Source: Candidatus Babeliales bacterium (lineage in GTDB: Bacteria > Babelota > Babeliae > Babelales > Vermiphilaceae). From it: a DNA stretch of 64,000 bases. The stretch is taken from NCBI GenBank assembly GCA_020050795.1, contig JAGVKD010000021.1:62001-126000 (forward strand), written 5' to 3'. Below are positions 1 to 9,038 of the stretch, piece after piece (positions within the stretch are counted from its first letter, which is position 1; each line of letters opens with the position of its first letter). A program made the translations under genes and the position numbers. The notes under the pieces were generated by a model. That model had not been told where the DNA came from. It did not search any database and saw only the letters and a program-made list of their open reading frames with translations.

Positions 1-582
1 CATGAACCATCAGGAAGCATGATCGTTGATATCGGTGGTGGTACCACAGAAGTGGCAGTGATCTCATTGATCTCAGGCGTGTTTTGCCGATCAGTGCGCG
101 TTGGTGGTGATGAAATGGACCGCGCGATTGTGCAGTATGTTAAACGCAAATACAACTTATTTATCGGCGAACGAACTGCAGAATTGATCAAGATGCATAT
201 TGGTTATGCATTGCTCGAAGATAATGCATCTCGCCAACAAACTATGTTGGTTAAAGGACGCGATTTAGTTTCTGGAGTGCCAAAAACAGTTGAGTTGACG
301 GCATCAGAAGTGAATGAGGCGTTGCTTGAAACTATCGCGAGTATTATTGATGCGGTACGCGTTGCCTTGGAAAATACACCGCCAGAATTATCTTCTGACT
401 TGGTTGATAAGGGTATTGTGATGGCAGGCGGAGGATCGCTTTTGAAAGGGTTGGATAAACTTATTTCGAAAGATACCGGGTTGCCAGTTCGCGTTGCAGA
501 AGATCCGCTCTTTTGTGTTGTGCGAGGAATTGGTAAAGTAATAGAAGATCTAGACTTCTTTAAAGATGCGCTTGTCGAATAA
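1..582 (+). CDS. mreB: Rod shape-determining protein MreB, C-terminal part
   Basis: Actin-like ATPase that forms filaments under the inner membrane and directs cell-wall synthesis along the long axis. The frame is open to the window edge, so the N-terminal part lies outside; 193 residues are visible. They begin just before the phosphate-2 motif (IVDIGGGTTEVAV) and include the adenosine motif MAGGGSLLKGLDKL near the C-terminus, both typical of MreB. Peptidoglycan genes elsewhere in the window (uppS, murG, class A penicillin-binding protein) fit a walled cell. ksgA follows after 32 bases on the same strand. The identification is firm; only the missing start is uncertain. Confidence 0.95.
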   Translation, partial: HEPSGSMIVDIGGGTTEVAVISLISGVFCRSVRVGGDEMDRAIVQYVKRKYNLFIGERTAELIKMHIGYALLEDNASRQQTMLVKGRDLVSGVPKTVELTASEVNEALLETIASIIDAVRVALENTPPELSSDLVDKGIVMAGGGSLLKGLDKLISKDTGLPVRVAEDPLFCVVRGIGKVIEDLDFFKDALVE

Positions 583-614
583 TATCGACTTATAGAGAGA
601 GGGACGCCCACAGG

Positions 615-1397
615 ATGGCGCATTCAGAAGGCATACGCCTTAAGAAAAAATACGGCCAACATTTTTTGCGTGATACGCGGGTTGTGCAACACATGATCGA
701 TGCGGTTACCATCGGGCCAAACACGTCAGTTTTTGAAATTGGCTGTGGCGATGGATTTTTGACTCAAGCGATTTTGCATACCAACATTGCGCGCCTATTT
801 GTGTTTGAGATTGATCCTGAATGGGCAAAGCTTGTTCAAGACAAATTCAAATCAGATAAGCGGTTGCATATGTTTGAGACCAATTTTCTTGATCAAGATC
901 TGAGCATGCTCGATGAGCACAAGCCGTGGACAGTGCTTGCCAACTTGCCTTATCAAGTAACGTTTCCCATTTTGCACCGGTTCCATGAGGAACGGCATCG
1001 CCTTGCAGAAGGTGTGGTGATGGTGCAGGAAGAGGTTGCGCAAAAAATTACCAAGACCCATGGCCGGGGCTATGGATTCTCCTCTCTTTATTTCCAGCAT
1101 TATTTTGAATGGAAGCAGCTTGATAAGATTCCACCAACTGCCTTCCATCCAGCACCAAAAGTTTTTTCTCGGTTGCTCTATTTCAAGCCAAAAAAAACAG
1201 TCGTGCATATTCCCGCGGAAGCAGCATTTTGGGAATTCATTACCACATGTTTTAAGCAGCCGCGCCGAATGCTGCGCAACAATTTGCGTCAGGCGCATTA
1301 TGATGAATCAAAGCTTTCTGAGGAAACATTGTCACTGCGCGCTCAGCAGATGAGCATGGATGATTTCTTGGCTGTGTGGAATAAAATTCGGACATGA
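615..1397 (+). CDS. ksgA: 16S rRNA dimethyladenosine transferase KsgA (RsmA)
   Basis: Dimethylates two adjacent adenines in the 3'-terminal hairpin of 16S rRNA using S-adenosylmethionine, a late step in small-subunit assembly. The 260-residue length is normal. Visible motifs are the N-terminal KKYGQHFLRD (residues 11-20), the SAM-binding FEIGCGDGFLT (40-50), the acidic ribose-binding loop FEIDPEW (64-70) and catalytic NLPY (110-113). A purine-rich stretch (GAGAGAGGG) before the ATG can act as ribosome binding site. A strong hairpin terminator follows the stop directly, so mreB-ksgA is probably the end of a transcription unit. Confidence 0.95.
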   Translation: MAHSEGIRLKKKYGQHFLRDTRVVQHMIDAVTIGPNTSVFEIGCGDGFLTQAILHTNIARLFVFEIDPEWAKLVQDKFKSDKRLHMFETNFLDQDLSMLDEHKPWTVLANLPYQVTFPILHRFHEERHRLAEGVVMVQEEVAQKITKTHGRGYGFSSLYFQHYFEWKQLDKIPPTAFHPAPKVFSRLLYFKPKKTVVHIPAEAAFWEFITTCFKQPRRMLRNNLRQAHYDESKLSEETLSLRAQQMSMDDFLAVWNKIRT

Positions 1398-1400
1398 AAA

Positions 1401-1443
1401 AGCCCGTCATTTCTCGGCAAGAAATGACGGGCTCATCTTTTTT
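1401..1443. terminator. Bidirectional intrinsic terminator after ksgA
   Basis: A perfect 14-bp inverted repeat (AGCCCGTCATTTCT at 1401-1414 and its complement at 1420-1433) with a 5-base loop. An A-run lies on its left and a T-run on its right. It sits between convergent genes and can end both transcripts. Confidence 0.9.
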
Positions 1444-1456
1444 GGTCTAGGATAGT

Positions 1457-2764
1457 TTACGCAGCTTTATAGTGTAGCTGATCAGCCGCTTCATAGCTCA
1501 ACTGCAATCTCTCATCAAATGTTTTATCGTTATAATCTTCCGGTTCATACTTCCATACCGTCTCTTTAATCGTTTGAAGATGTTTTGGGTCAATCGTTGG
1601 TATGATGCCGTGCAAGTGGATTGTGCTTCCGGTATCTCGTGAAATAACCGCGCGTCCATGTTCTGGACGAAGGTCAAACACAAAATGATGTTCCGGATTA
1701 TTTGCATTGGTATATGTGTCTACCGCATAGACAATGAACGGCACAAAAGCCGCAGCTGGCAGTGGTGCGATAAGAAAATCTGCGCGATAGTCGCGGAGCG
1801 CCCAGCCGAAGAACCAAAGTTCACCATGGCCGGGAGAAACGTTTGTGAATAATTTTGAACGACCTCTGACGATCGATGGATTTTTATAATTTTGAGTCAA
1901 GGCAAAGCGAGCTGGATTATCAATAACGCCTTTTGCGCAGCGTCTCATTTTAAACTGAACTTGATGAAGCTTTTGTGGCAGGCCAAAGGTTGAATCAGCT
2001 TGAATCTTTTTACTGCAGGCAAACTGGCTCGGTGTGAGCAAGTCTATGCGCTGTACGCGATCGGCCCCTGAGAAAATATTATAAACCGCACCAAAGAGAT
2101 CATCATTCACATATTGGTACGTTGCCTTGTGGAATGGTGTTCCGATGAGGACCAACTTGTGAACATGCAGTGATGAATCAGGAAACAGGTCCTGATGGGC
2201 AGCACCAAGGTTGAGAACAACGTTACCACCTTGACTGAATCCGATAACGGTTATGATTGGCTCGACACCAGAATTTTTATACTTTTGGACTTCAAACTCA
2301 AGCTCCTGAAACAAGTCAGCGCCAGCTTTATAGTATTCTTTATTACTATGCAGACCATTCCAACCAAAGGTGTAGTAGTGGCGCTTCCCGGTTGCGCCGG
2401 CAGCACTATACATCTGGTCAAAGACGTAGGCCATTGCCCCAGGGCTATTACCCGGTACCGCTTCGAGCGATTCTATTTGATGCAGGCCAAGGTCTTGGAT
2501 AGCTTGATTTTGATAGAAAAAGGGATCATTTCGCAGGGTGCGAACATGGGTTTCATAATAGGTATTGGAGATGCTATCTCGCCAAAAATGGAGAATTTGT
2601 TTTGGATTTGTTATGTGATATTGGACGCCGCACACTCCATGGACAAACACCACGATTTGGGGTCTATCGCCAGAGGAAGCTCGAAAGTCGGGCTGATTCT
2701 GGTATGATATGATCCCAAAAGTGAGGAAAAAGAGTAGTGATGCTGCGAAAATACGGAAATTCAT
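1457..2764 (-). CDS. Secreted alpha/beta-hydrolase-fold protein (lipase/esterase-like)
   Basis: Predicted exported hydrolase of 435 residues. It begins with a hydrophobic signal segment (residues 1-20, FRIFAASLLFFLTFGIISY). The alpha/beta hydrolase signature follows: an oxyanion-hole HG after a strand (VVFVHG, 38-43) and a nucleophile elbow GFSQGG (175-180, candidate Ser177). A candidate catalytic histidine lies in PGHGELWFFG in the C-terminal half. The ATG is preceded by a good ribosome binding site (GGGGGAA). It is single-gene, convergent with ksgA. The substrate cannot be read from sequence; an acyl-ester or lipid is plausible from the fold. I do not assign a family beyond the fold. Confidence 0.72.
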   Translation of the reverse strand: MNFRIFAASLLFFLTFGIISYQNQPDFRASSGDRPQIVVFVHGVCGVQYHITNPKQILHFWRDSISNTYYETHVRTLRNDPFFYQNQAIQDLGLHQIESLEAVPGNSPGAMAYVFDQMYSAAGATGKRHYYTFGWNGLHSNKEYYKAGADLFQELEFEVQKYKNSGVEPIITVIGFSQGGNVVLNLGAAHQDLFPDSSLHVHKLVLIGTPFHKATYQYVNDDLFGAVYNIFSGADRVQRIDLLTPSQFACSKKIQADSTFGLPQKLHQVQFKMRRCAKGVIDNPARFALTQNYKNPSIVRGRSKLFTNVSPGHGELWFFGWALRDYRADFLIAPLPAAAFVPFIVYAVDTYTNANNPEHHFVFDLRPEHGRAVISRDTGSTIHLHGIIPTIDPKHLQTIKETVWKYEPEDYNDKTFDERLQLSYEAADQLHYKAA

Positions 2765-3039
2765 GGAATTTCCCCCATTTTTTAGAAATTCATCCTGTAA
2801 TTAAAATCTAACATAAGTGGGCTATTTTTCAAGGGGTGGCAGGATGCGATGTTTTCATATAGAAACAATCGCAAGGTGGTCTGTATCTCCCTCGGGATCC
2901 TTTTCTGGGGCCAATTTGCCTCTGCTATGGAGGGGGCAGGGCTGACTGACTCAAAATGAATAAATTCTCGTCTTTGTAGTGTCTGATACGGCATACTAAA
3001 ATCCGATACCATTCCTAGGGGTGAAAAAAAGGATGAACC

Positions 3040-3699
3040 ATGAAAAACGGATTTTTGATTGAAAGCATTCGTCTTTTAGGTCGTTCATTAAAATCTGCCA
3101 TCGAAGGCGTTTACGGGTTATGGCGTTTCTCTTATCTGCAAGATCCCATTGTTTCCATTTTAGGTGGTGGCAACGTCAAACAAGGCAGCGAGTATGGCAA
3201 CAAGGCGCAGGAACTTTCCCGTATGCTTGTTGAAAACAACCTGTCTGTCATAACCGGTGGTGGTCCAGGCATTATGGAAGCGGCAAACTGTGGTGCGCAA
3301 GAGGGTGGTGCTACAGGAAAACAATTGCGCACGCTCGGCATTATGGTTCGTGGTATTGATCCCGGTTTCACAAATTCATGCGCTCAAACATTTCGGGTTA
3401 GTTATCTTTCCCAACGTAAATGGTTTTTGATCCACTATAGCTGCGGATTTGTTTTTTTCCCTGGCGGCATCGGCACCATGGATGAATTATTTCATCTGCT
3501 TGATTTAATGAAACTCAACAGAATTCCTCAAGCGCCTGTTATTTTGATTGGCACCGCATATTGGGCAAAGATTCGGGAATGGTATGTTGATTTTGCCATC
3601 AGGGAAGGATTAGTCCCCGCGCAGTTTGAGGATCTTTTTATGATCACAGATGATCTGCGCGAGGTTATTGATATCTTGAAAAAGGCATCACAAAAATAA
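3040..3699 (+). CDS. LOG-family protein (lysine decarboxylase-like Rossmann fold)
   Basis: 219 residues. The two LOG-family signatures are intact: GGGPGIMEA (residues 73-81) and PGGIGTMDE (141-149), which form the nucleotide-monophosphate site in characterised members. Many characterised members are phosphoribohydrolases that release adenine-type bases from nucleoside monophosphates; the older name 'lysine decarboxylase' is misleading. Here the role could be nucleotide turnover; cytokinin activation is known in plants and plant-associated microbes and is not implied. The ATG has AAGGAT seven bases upstream. The converging gene on the minus strand ends two bases after this stop. Confidence 0.85.
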   Translation: MKNGFLIESIRLLGRSLKSAIEGVYGLWRFSYLQDPIVSILGGGNVKQGSEYGNKAQELSRMLVENNLSVITGGGPGIMEAANCGAQEGGATGKQLRTLGIMVRGIDPGFTNSCAQTFRVSYLSQRKWFLIHYSCGFVFFPGGIGTMDELFHLLDLMKLNRIPQAPVILIGTAYWAKIREWYVDFAIREGLVPAQFEDLFMITDDLREVIDILKKASQK

Positions 3700-3700
3700 A

Positions 3701-4033
3701 TTATTCTTTTTGTGCGCATTCCTGACATGGATTGGTAAAGTAGGCTTTCACGTTACTTGCAATGTTTGTTCCTACTTCCTTTGCCTGCTCATAGACATTT
3801 TTGGCCACGTGTTTTGCTTTTTGTGGTAGAGAATCTTCCACTCGGTTGCCGCAATTTGGACAATGGCCAATTAATTTTCGACCAACTTTCTGAGCACTGT
3901 TCTTACACGAATTGCACACGGATGCGACCGTCATTTTTTGTTCTGCTTGTTCTTGTGGAGCATCAGCGGATTCTGAAGTGTGTGTGTTGATCGAGAAAAG
4001 AAACGCGCTGCTCAGGAGCAATTTTTTATACAT
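3701..4033 (-). CDS. Small secreted protein with three CxxC pairs
   Basis: Not a recognised family. The 110-residue product has an N-terminal signal-like segment (residues 1-25). It carries six cysteines in three CxxC pairs: C40/C43, C58/C61 (CPNC inside a zinc-ribbon-like segment) and C103/C106 at the extreme C-terminus. Between the second and third pair lies a Lys/Ala-rich stretch that looks helical. The pairs could bind zinc or form disulfides in the periplasm. An AGGG ribosome binding site precedes the ATG. It is monocistronic and convergent with the LOG gene. Confidence 0.7.
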   Translation of the reverse strand: MYKKLLLSSAFLFSINTHTSESADAPQEQAEQKMTVASVCNSCKNSAQKVGRKLIGHCPNCGNRVEDSLPQKAKHVAKNVYEQAKEVGTNIASNVKAYFTNPCQECAQKE

Positions 4034-4106
4034 AAGCCCTATCCTATAATAATATTGTGTGCGTTGATCCTAGCAGGTTGATCCGCTAGGTCAACGCAAT
4101 TAATAA

Positions 4107-5465
4107 TTAATTACCGGAATTTCGATCACATATCAAATATGCTACGAGCGATAGTGCAACAGGAAGCAATGATTTTGGCAGCTCAGTATTCCAAAACTGA
4201 ATTGCAACAAAGGTGACCAGTCCAGCAGCAACCGCGCCAATAGCCGCCGATTTTTTTACCTCTTTTTTAAAGTAGGCAAAAAGTAGGGGTACCAACAAAC
4301 AGCTGACCGATATTGCATAGCTTTCAATCATGATAGGAATGATTTGTTGTGGAACAAAATAAGAGCCAAGCAATGCAGCGGTGCCGATAAAGAGGGTGAT
4401 AACCTGTGAGCGCTTGACCGGATCTTTAACACCCGTCCATGAAAGATCAAAGTCGAGTGCAATATTCGAGCTAATTGCGCATAGCAAAGAATCTGCCGTG
4501 GACGTGATTGCAGCAATAATTGCACACACAGCAAGCACGAGAACCAATTCATTTGTGAGCAGTTCGAGCACTGGCATGAGGGGGCTTGCTCCTGGTATTA
4601 ACGGCAATCCAAGAAGTTTTGCTTTTGCACCCAAATAGATCGGCACGAGAGAAAATAGAATCAAACAAATTCCCGCGATCAGTGCTGAAAGTCCGGCAAT
4701 CGTTTTGGTGCGTGCGGCAAAAAAGCGTTGTGCCAAATCTTGCTCAATGAGCGAGAAAAGGATTGGCATGCTGAGTGTGGCCACAAATTCTGAGAGACCC
4801 ATTTTTGTTTGAGCAAATTGGGATTGCATAGCCGTTAGGCCATTCCAGGTGAAGAACGAACTTGGTTCAAGCCAAATGCTGTAACCAAAAATGGCGAGAA
4901 AGACAGCCAGGATTATAAGAACTTGGAAAATGTCGGTCAGTACAACGGCATAGAGACCGCCGATCATGGTGTAGGCGATAATGAAGATCCAGAGTCCGAT
5001 AAAGAGTGGCTCATTCTGAACGCCAAGACCAATGATGAGTGCTTTGGAACCAACCACTTGGGCGAGCAATATTCCACTCATGGTGATGACCGAAAGAAGT
5101 GAGGCGAATCTTTTGAGGGAGGCTGACTTATATTTGGTTTCAAATAATTCGGCCGTGGTCGAAACGCCGAGGGTTTGCATCTTTGCTGCAACACCGGCTG
5201 CGAGGATAAAAAATCCTATCACCATGCCAAGGGTGTAGAGGATGCCATAGATGCCAGATTGGTAGGCTTCCTGGGCGGTACCCAAGAGCATGCCGCCACC
5301 CAATTGAGTTGCAATCAGGGTGAAGGCGATAGAGCCAAGGCCAAGGTTACGACCGGCTAAAAAGTAGTCGCTCGTTGATTTGATATTCTTGGAGGCATAG
5401 AGACCGACAAAAAAATAAAAAATGGTTAGAACAGAGGAGATGATAAGAAATAAGGAGATGTTCAT
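4107..5465 (-). CDS. Sodium:solute symporter (SSS family)
   Basis: Inner-membrane secondary transporter of 452 residues with about 12-13 hydrophobic segments. The N-terminal segment contains SDYFLAGRNLG, the family hallmark between helices 1 and 2, followed by a helix broken around ATQLGGGMLLG that lines the ion and substrate path. Members take up proline, pantothenate, sugars or carboxylates with sodium; the substrate cannot be called here. A nutrient importer fits a host-dependent lifestyle. Its neighbours are unrelated, so the gene is likely transcribed alone. Confidence 0.85.
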   Translation of the reverse strand: MNISLFLIISSVLTIFYFFVGLYASKNIKSTSDYFLAGRNLGLGSIAFTLIATQLGGGMLLGTAQEAYQSGIYGILYTLGMVIGFFILAAGVAAKMQTLGVSTTAELFETKYKSASLKRFASLLSVITMSGILLAQVVGSKALIIGLGVQNEPLFIGLWIFIIAYTMIGGLYAVVLTDIFQVLIILAVFLAIFGYSIWLEPSSFFTWNGLTAMQSQFAQTKMGLSEFVATLSMPILFSLIEQDLAQRFFAARTKTIAGLSALIAGICLILFSLVPIYLGAKAKLLGLPLIPGASPLMPVLELLTNELVLVLAVCAIIAAITSTADSLLCAISSNIALDFDLSWTGVKDPVKRSQVITLFIGTAALLGSYFVPQQIIPIMIESYAISVSCLLVPLLFAYFKKEVKKSAAIGAVAAGLVTFVAIQFWNTELPKSLLPVALSLVAYLICDRNSGN

Positions 5466-5743
5466 GGTTTATTCCATAGGTATAAAAATACAAAACAATT
5501 AGAGAAAATAGGAGAGATTTAGACGCAAGAAAAGATACTAGCCTCGATGGAGGTAGCGTGAACCGAAGTATTGTTTGTTTTGCAGAGCAAAAATTGAGAG
5601 ATATACCATTGTGAAAACCTTTCAATTTAAGATTCTATCAGTAAAATAAGATTAAATGAAGTCGCGAGAGGCTGCCACTTGTGTTAGACTGCAGGCTAGG
5701 CGTGGCCCCAAAGATAAAATCATATCTATAAAAGGGATTGTTT
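5466..5743. other. Divergent intergenic region, 278 bases
   Basis: Lies between the divergently transcribed symporter and a membrane-protein gene. AT-rich, with no convincing hairpin, RNA gene or strong promoter match. It must hold promoters for both neighbours, but I cannot place them with confidence. Confidence 0.3.
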
Positions 5744-6409
5744 ATGAATTCATATGATATGCAAAACAAAAAAATAGCCAAAATTGGTATTTTCACCATA
5801 AGCGCAAAAGCTGTTTCGCTCATTAAATGCAGCTTCGTATTTGGTACTTTAGCCGGATTTTTTTCTGGTGTGAATGCGATTTCGCCATTGGCAGGAGCCT
5901 TTGGTGGTGGGCTTGGAGCAGTCGCATTTGGTGCCGAGCGCATGGTATGGGCGCTTCTCTTTGGTGGCCTCACATTCAAAATTTTTGCCAATAGTATTCC
6001 TGGGTTATTTGCGGGCCTTTATTGGGCATACCCATCATTTGCAACTCGCGTCCTTGTGCCCCTTACTTGTATGATTCTTTTTATCGCACAGCCTGTTGGT
6101 GGCCAAGCATTTGTCTATTCTCTCTATTGGTTAATTCCTGTCGCGTTATATTTTGTTCCTAAAGAAAATCTTTTTCTGACCGCATTGGGCAGTACATTTA
6201 TTGCGCATGCAGTTGGCTCTGCTATTTGGATTTATGCAGAACCGATGACGCCTTCTGTGTGGTATGCATTGCTACCAATTGTTGCCGTTGAACGTCTTTT
6301 GTTTGCAACAAGTATGGTGGTGTGTCACAACGTGCTCAGCGCCGTTTTTGCGCAGGTGAATATATCTACTGCTTTTGCGCGTGTGCGCCGTTTCGTATCA
6401 GCACAATAA
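5744..6409 (+). CDS. Polytopic membrane protein of unknown function
   Basis: 221 residues starting at the ATG, which has AAAGGG a few bases upstream; an in-frame TTG six bases earlier is less likely. About six hydrophobic segments alternate with short loops, and Gly/Ala-rich helices such as GAFGGGLGAVAFG suggest close packing. The overall plan recalls small substrate-binding membrane components of vitamin transporters (ECF S components). No family motif is clear, so this is only a suggestion. It lies 30 bases upstream of uppS on the same strand and may be cotranscribed with uppS-gpsA. Confidence 0.65.
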   Translation: MNSYDMQNKKIAKIGIFTISAKAVSLIKCSFVFGTLAGFFSGVNAISPLAGAFGGGLGAVAFGAERMVWALLFGGLTFKIFANSIPGLFAGLYWAYPSFATRVLVPLTCMILFIAQPVGGQAFVYSLYWLIPVALYFVPKENLFLTALGSTFIAHAVGSAIWIYAEPMTPSVWYALLPIVAVERLLFATSMVVCHNVLSAVFAQVNISTAFARVRRFVSAQ

Positions 6410-6439
6410 CTTTTTCCGCTCAACTGGGGTAACACATCT

Positions 6440-7129
6440 ATGATAAAACATTTGGCATGCATACAGGATGGTAATCGCCGTTTTGCGCAAAGCAAAGGCT
6501 GGTTACCATGGTATGGCCATCGTGAGGGAATTAAGGCCACAGTGCGCGTTGTTGATTTTTGTCTTGAGAATAACATTCGTTATCTCTCGCTTTACACATT
6601 TTCAATTGAGAATTTTAGACGATCATTTGAAGAAGTTAAGTATCTTTTTCAAATGATCGAAGACGAAGCGGAAGAGACGCTGAAAATGTGTCGCGAAAAA
6701 AATATTCAAATTAAGTTTATCGGCGATCGTACGCTTTTTCCCAAAACATTGGTGCCTGTGTGTGAGCGTCTTGAGCAAGAAACAAAAGATAACACTGCCC
6801 TGCTCATAAACATGTTATTTTGTTACGGTGCTCGCCAAGAACTGACCCACGGTGTGAAAGAAATCATAAAAAAAATTCGCAGCGGCGAACTTTCAGAAGA
6901 TGATATTAATCCTGAATTAGTCGAACAGCATTTGTGGTTGCATGGAATTCCAGAACCAGAGCTTATTATCAGGACTGGTGGTGTTAAACGTTTGAGCAAT
7001 TTTTTGCTCTATCAAGCTGCATATAGTGAATTTTGTTTTTTTGATTGCTTGTGGCCAGAATTAACCGCTGAGCATTTGCATGATGCGCTTACAAACTATC
7101 TGGCACAAAAAAGGAATTTTGGTACATGA
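6440..7129 (+). CDS. uppS: Undecaprenyl diphosphate synthase (isoprenyl transferase)
   Basis: Cytosolic cis-prenyltransferase that makes the C55 lipid carrier for peptidoglycan and surface polysaccharides. 229 residues. The diphosphate-binding motif is QDGNRRFA (around residues 9-16; Asp10 matches the catalytic Asp, where the usual motif is MDGNGRWA). YTFSIENFRR and the C-terminal RTGGVKRLSNFLLYQ with AYSE follow. The substitutions (Gln for Met, Arg for Gly, Phe for Trp) are mild. The last four bases overlap the gpsA start (ATGA), indicating translational coupling. Confidence 0.93.
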   Translation: MIKHLACIQDGNRRFAQSKGWLPWYGHREGIKATVRVVDFCLENNIRYLSLYTFSIENFRRSFEEVKYLFQMIEDEAEETLKMCREKNIQIKFIGDRTLFPKTLVPVCERLEQETKDNTALLINMLFCYGARQELTHGVKEIIKKIRSGELSEDDINPELVEQHLWLHGIPEPELIIRTGGVKRLSNFLLYQAAYSEFCFFDCLWPELTAEHLHDALTNYLAQKRNFGT

Positions 7130-8097
7130 AAAAAATTTGCATGATAGGTTCGGGCGCGTGGGGCACTGCGGTGGCAACCGTGCTTGCGCATAATGGGCAT
7201 GAAGTAATTGTGTGGTGTCATAATGAAGCAGTTGCGCAAGATATAAATACCAAGCACAAAAATAGTAAATATTTGCCCGATGTGTTTTTGCACAAAAATA
7301 TCAGTGCTACAACAAATCTTGCCCCAGCAATGGAGCAAGCGCGATGGATTTTTGAAGCGACGCCGATGACATATTTGCGCGAGACGTTGCAGAATGCGCG
7401 CAAGCAGTATCAGAAAGAACAGATATTCGTGATGTTGAGCAAAGGCATTGATCGACAATCCGCATTGCTTCCAACTCAAATTGTTGATGAAATCTTTGGT
7501 CCTCGTACTGCCAAGGCGGTCTGTGTTGGGCCAAGCTTTGCCCAAGAGGTTGCCGCACAAAAAGTAACCGGTGTTATTGTTGCATCAGATAATCAGGCGG
7601 TGGCAGGCGAATTGCAAAGCCTCCTTGCCAATGATTATTTTTATCCAGAAATTTCATCCGATATGATTGGTGCTCAAATTGGTGCCGCATTTAAAAATGT
7701 GATGGCGCTTGGCGTGGGTTTGCTCGAGGGTGCGCAGTATGGCGATAACGCGAAAGCATTATTCATCACGCGTGCACTTGCCGAAATGGTGCTCATTGCC
7801 AAAAAAATGGGTGGCAAAGAAGAAACATTATATGGATTGTCTGGGCTTGGCGATTTGATTCTCACTACGGGTAGTGTGCAGAGTCGCAATCTCGCGATCG
7901 GCAAATTAGTGGGAGCTGGTCAATCATTAGAAGAAGCTTTGAAAACGACCGGTCTCACCGCTGAGGGTGCAAACACGGTGCAATCGCTCCGCTTGCTCAC
8001 ACAAAAATTGAAATTGGAGTTGCCGCTTTCTTCCGGAATTTATGCAGTGCTTTTTGAAAAAAAATCGGTGCAAGATTTAGTACGACGCATGAAATAA
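7126..8097 (+). CDS. gpsA: Glycerol-3-phosphate dehydrogenase [NAD(P)+]
   Basis: Reduces dihydroxyacetone phosphate to sn-glycerol-3-phosphate, the backbone of phospholipids. The 323-residue length is standard. The Rossmann motif GSGAWG lies at residues 8-13, and VMLSKGID, VCVGPSFAQEVA and GAAFKNVMALGVGLLEG (holding the catalytic lysine) are all present. It starts inside the end of uppS (ATGA overlap). The pairing of carrier-lipid and phospholipid-precursor genes makes a small envelope-lipid operon. Confidence 0.96.
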   Translation: MKKICMIGSGAWGTAVATVLAHNGHEVIVWCHNEAVAQDINTKHKNSKYLPDVFLHKNISATTNLAPAMEQARWIFEATPMTYLRETLQNARKQYQKEQIFVMLSKGIDRQSALLPTQIVDEIFGPRTAKAVCVGPSFAQEVAAQKVTGVIVASDNQAVAGELQSLLANDYFYPEISSDMIGAQIGAAFKNVMALGVGLLEGAQYGDNAKALFITRALAEMVLIAKKMGGKEETLYGLSGLGDLILTTGSVQSRNLAIGKLVGAGQSLEEALKTTGLTAEGANTVQSLRLLTQKLKLELPLSSGIYAVLFEKKSVQDLVRRMK

Positions 8098-8110
8098 AAA
8101 TTCGCGCTAT

Positions 8111-8875
8111 CTAAAATTGAAAACAAAATACAAGCCTGACACCGAGATCCCAGCGAGTGAGAGCTGGAATCGATATTAGATTGCCATTGCAGTCTGTTTG
8201 GCATACTTTACCAAAGCGATTCCAATCAAAGAATGGCGCAACATACAAGCGGACATGGTCATTGCGTTTAAATGTGTGTTTGAAAGGAAGGGCAATACGG
8301 AATGCATTGTTGCACTCGTTGTTCAGATTCTCACACAAGACATGCAAACGTGCAAAGACATCAGGGCGCCATTCAGGTTGTAAGCCCACGCTTGAATTGT
8401 CAGTTATGTGCCAGTCGGCGCAAAAGCCGAGAGGAATAGTGAGTTTGGTATATTTGTAGAGCAAGCCGTCTGTCTCACCACATTCGTCAGAAGGATCTTG
8501 ACGATTAAGAAAGCGATCAAAACCAACTCCTAGATACCCATTGAGAGAGAAGCAATTGTATGGATGCCAGTTGGCACCAAGTCTGAGAGCTAAAAGCTGT
8601 TCTTGAACCTTGCCTGTTTGGCAGAGGGCACCGTGCATCAGGCCTGTGTTAAAATATCCTTCATAATCAACATTGGCAAAAAACCATTTCTTCATGAACA
8701 CGAGCCCGGAGGTTACACCAGTTGTGCAGCCACCGAGTTGATTTGGATTGTTGAATTTGAGGCGCATGTAATTGAGATGCGGTCCGACATAAAATTTGAA
8801 ATGCCGTCCTGCGTGAGCAGATCCAAAAAGCAGCGAGAGCATTGTCAGTGTTAAGATACGTTTTTGTGTAATCAT
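8111..8875 (-). CDS. Outer-membrane beta-barrel protein (small)
   Basis: 254 residues with a classical signal peptide ending AHAG (about residue 22). The remainder is rich in alternating polar/hydrophobic strands with aromatic girdle residues. The chain ends in LGVRLVFCFQF, a C-terminal Phe typical of the beta signal read by BamA, which is encoded in this window. Several cysteines are present, unusual for small barrels. The specific function is unknown; it may be a surface antigen or a small porin. It converges on gpsA. Confidence 0.7.
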   Translation of the reverse strand: MITQKRILTLTMLSLLFGSAHAGRHFKFYVGPHLNYMRLKFNNPNQLGGCTTGVTSGLVFMKKWFFANVDYEGYFNTGLMHGALCQTGKVQEQLLALRLGANWHPYNCFSLNGYLGVGFDRFLNRQDPSDECGETDGLLYKYTKLTIPLGFCADWHITDNSSVGLQPEWRPDVFARLHVLCENLNNECNNAFRIALPFKHTFKRNDHVRLYVAPFFDWNRFGKVCQTDCNGNLISIPALTRWDLGVRLVFCFQF

Positions 8876-9005
8876 GATATTCCATTCCCTAGGGGGAAAT
8901 AAATTTCGATAATATAGGGACCATTTTAGATTCGAAATTTATTTTTTGAAATAGATGAGAAATTCGCATCTTTACACCTGAATAGTGTGTGGAGCGGTGA
9001 GCGCA

Positions 9006-9038
9006 AAAATTAAGGCGGGAAATTCCCGCCTTAATTTT
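9006..9038. terminator. Terminator hairpin between two minus-strand genes
   Basis: Inverted repeat of 15 bp (AAAATTAAGGCGGGA and its complement) with a 3-base loop, flanked by A- and T-tracts. It ends at the stop codon of the secreted-protein gene whose coding region starts further right, so it terminates that minus-strand transcript. Confidence 0.8.

Noticed and set aside
2782-3012. 76-codon minus-strand frame between the hydrolase and the LOG gene
   Set aside because: No ribosome site, no signal or domain, composition unlike its neighbours; treated as intergenic.
5744-6409. ECF transporter S component
   Set aside because: Only the size and helix number fit; no EcfT/EcfA gene or substrate motif nearby.
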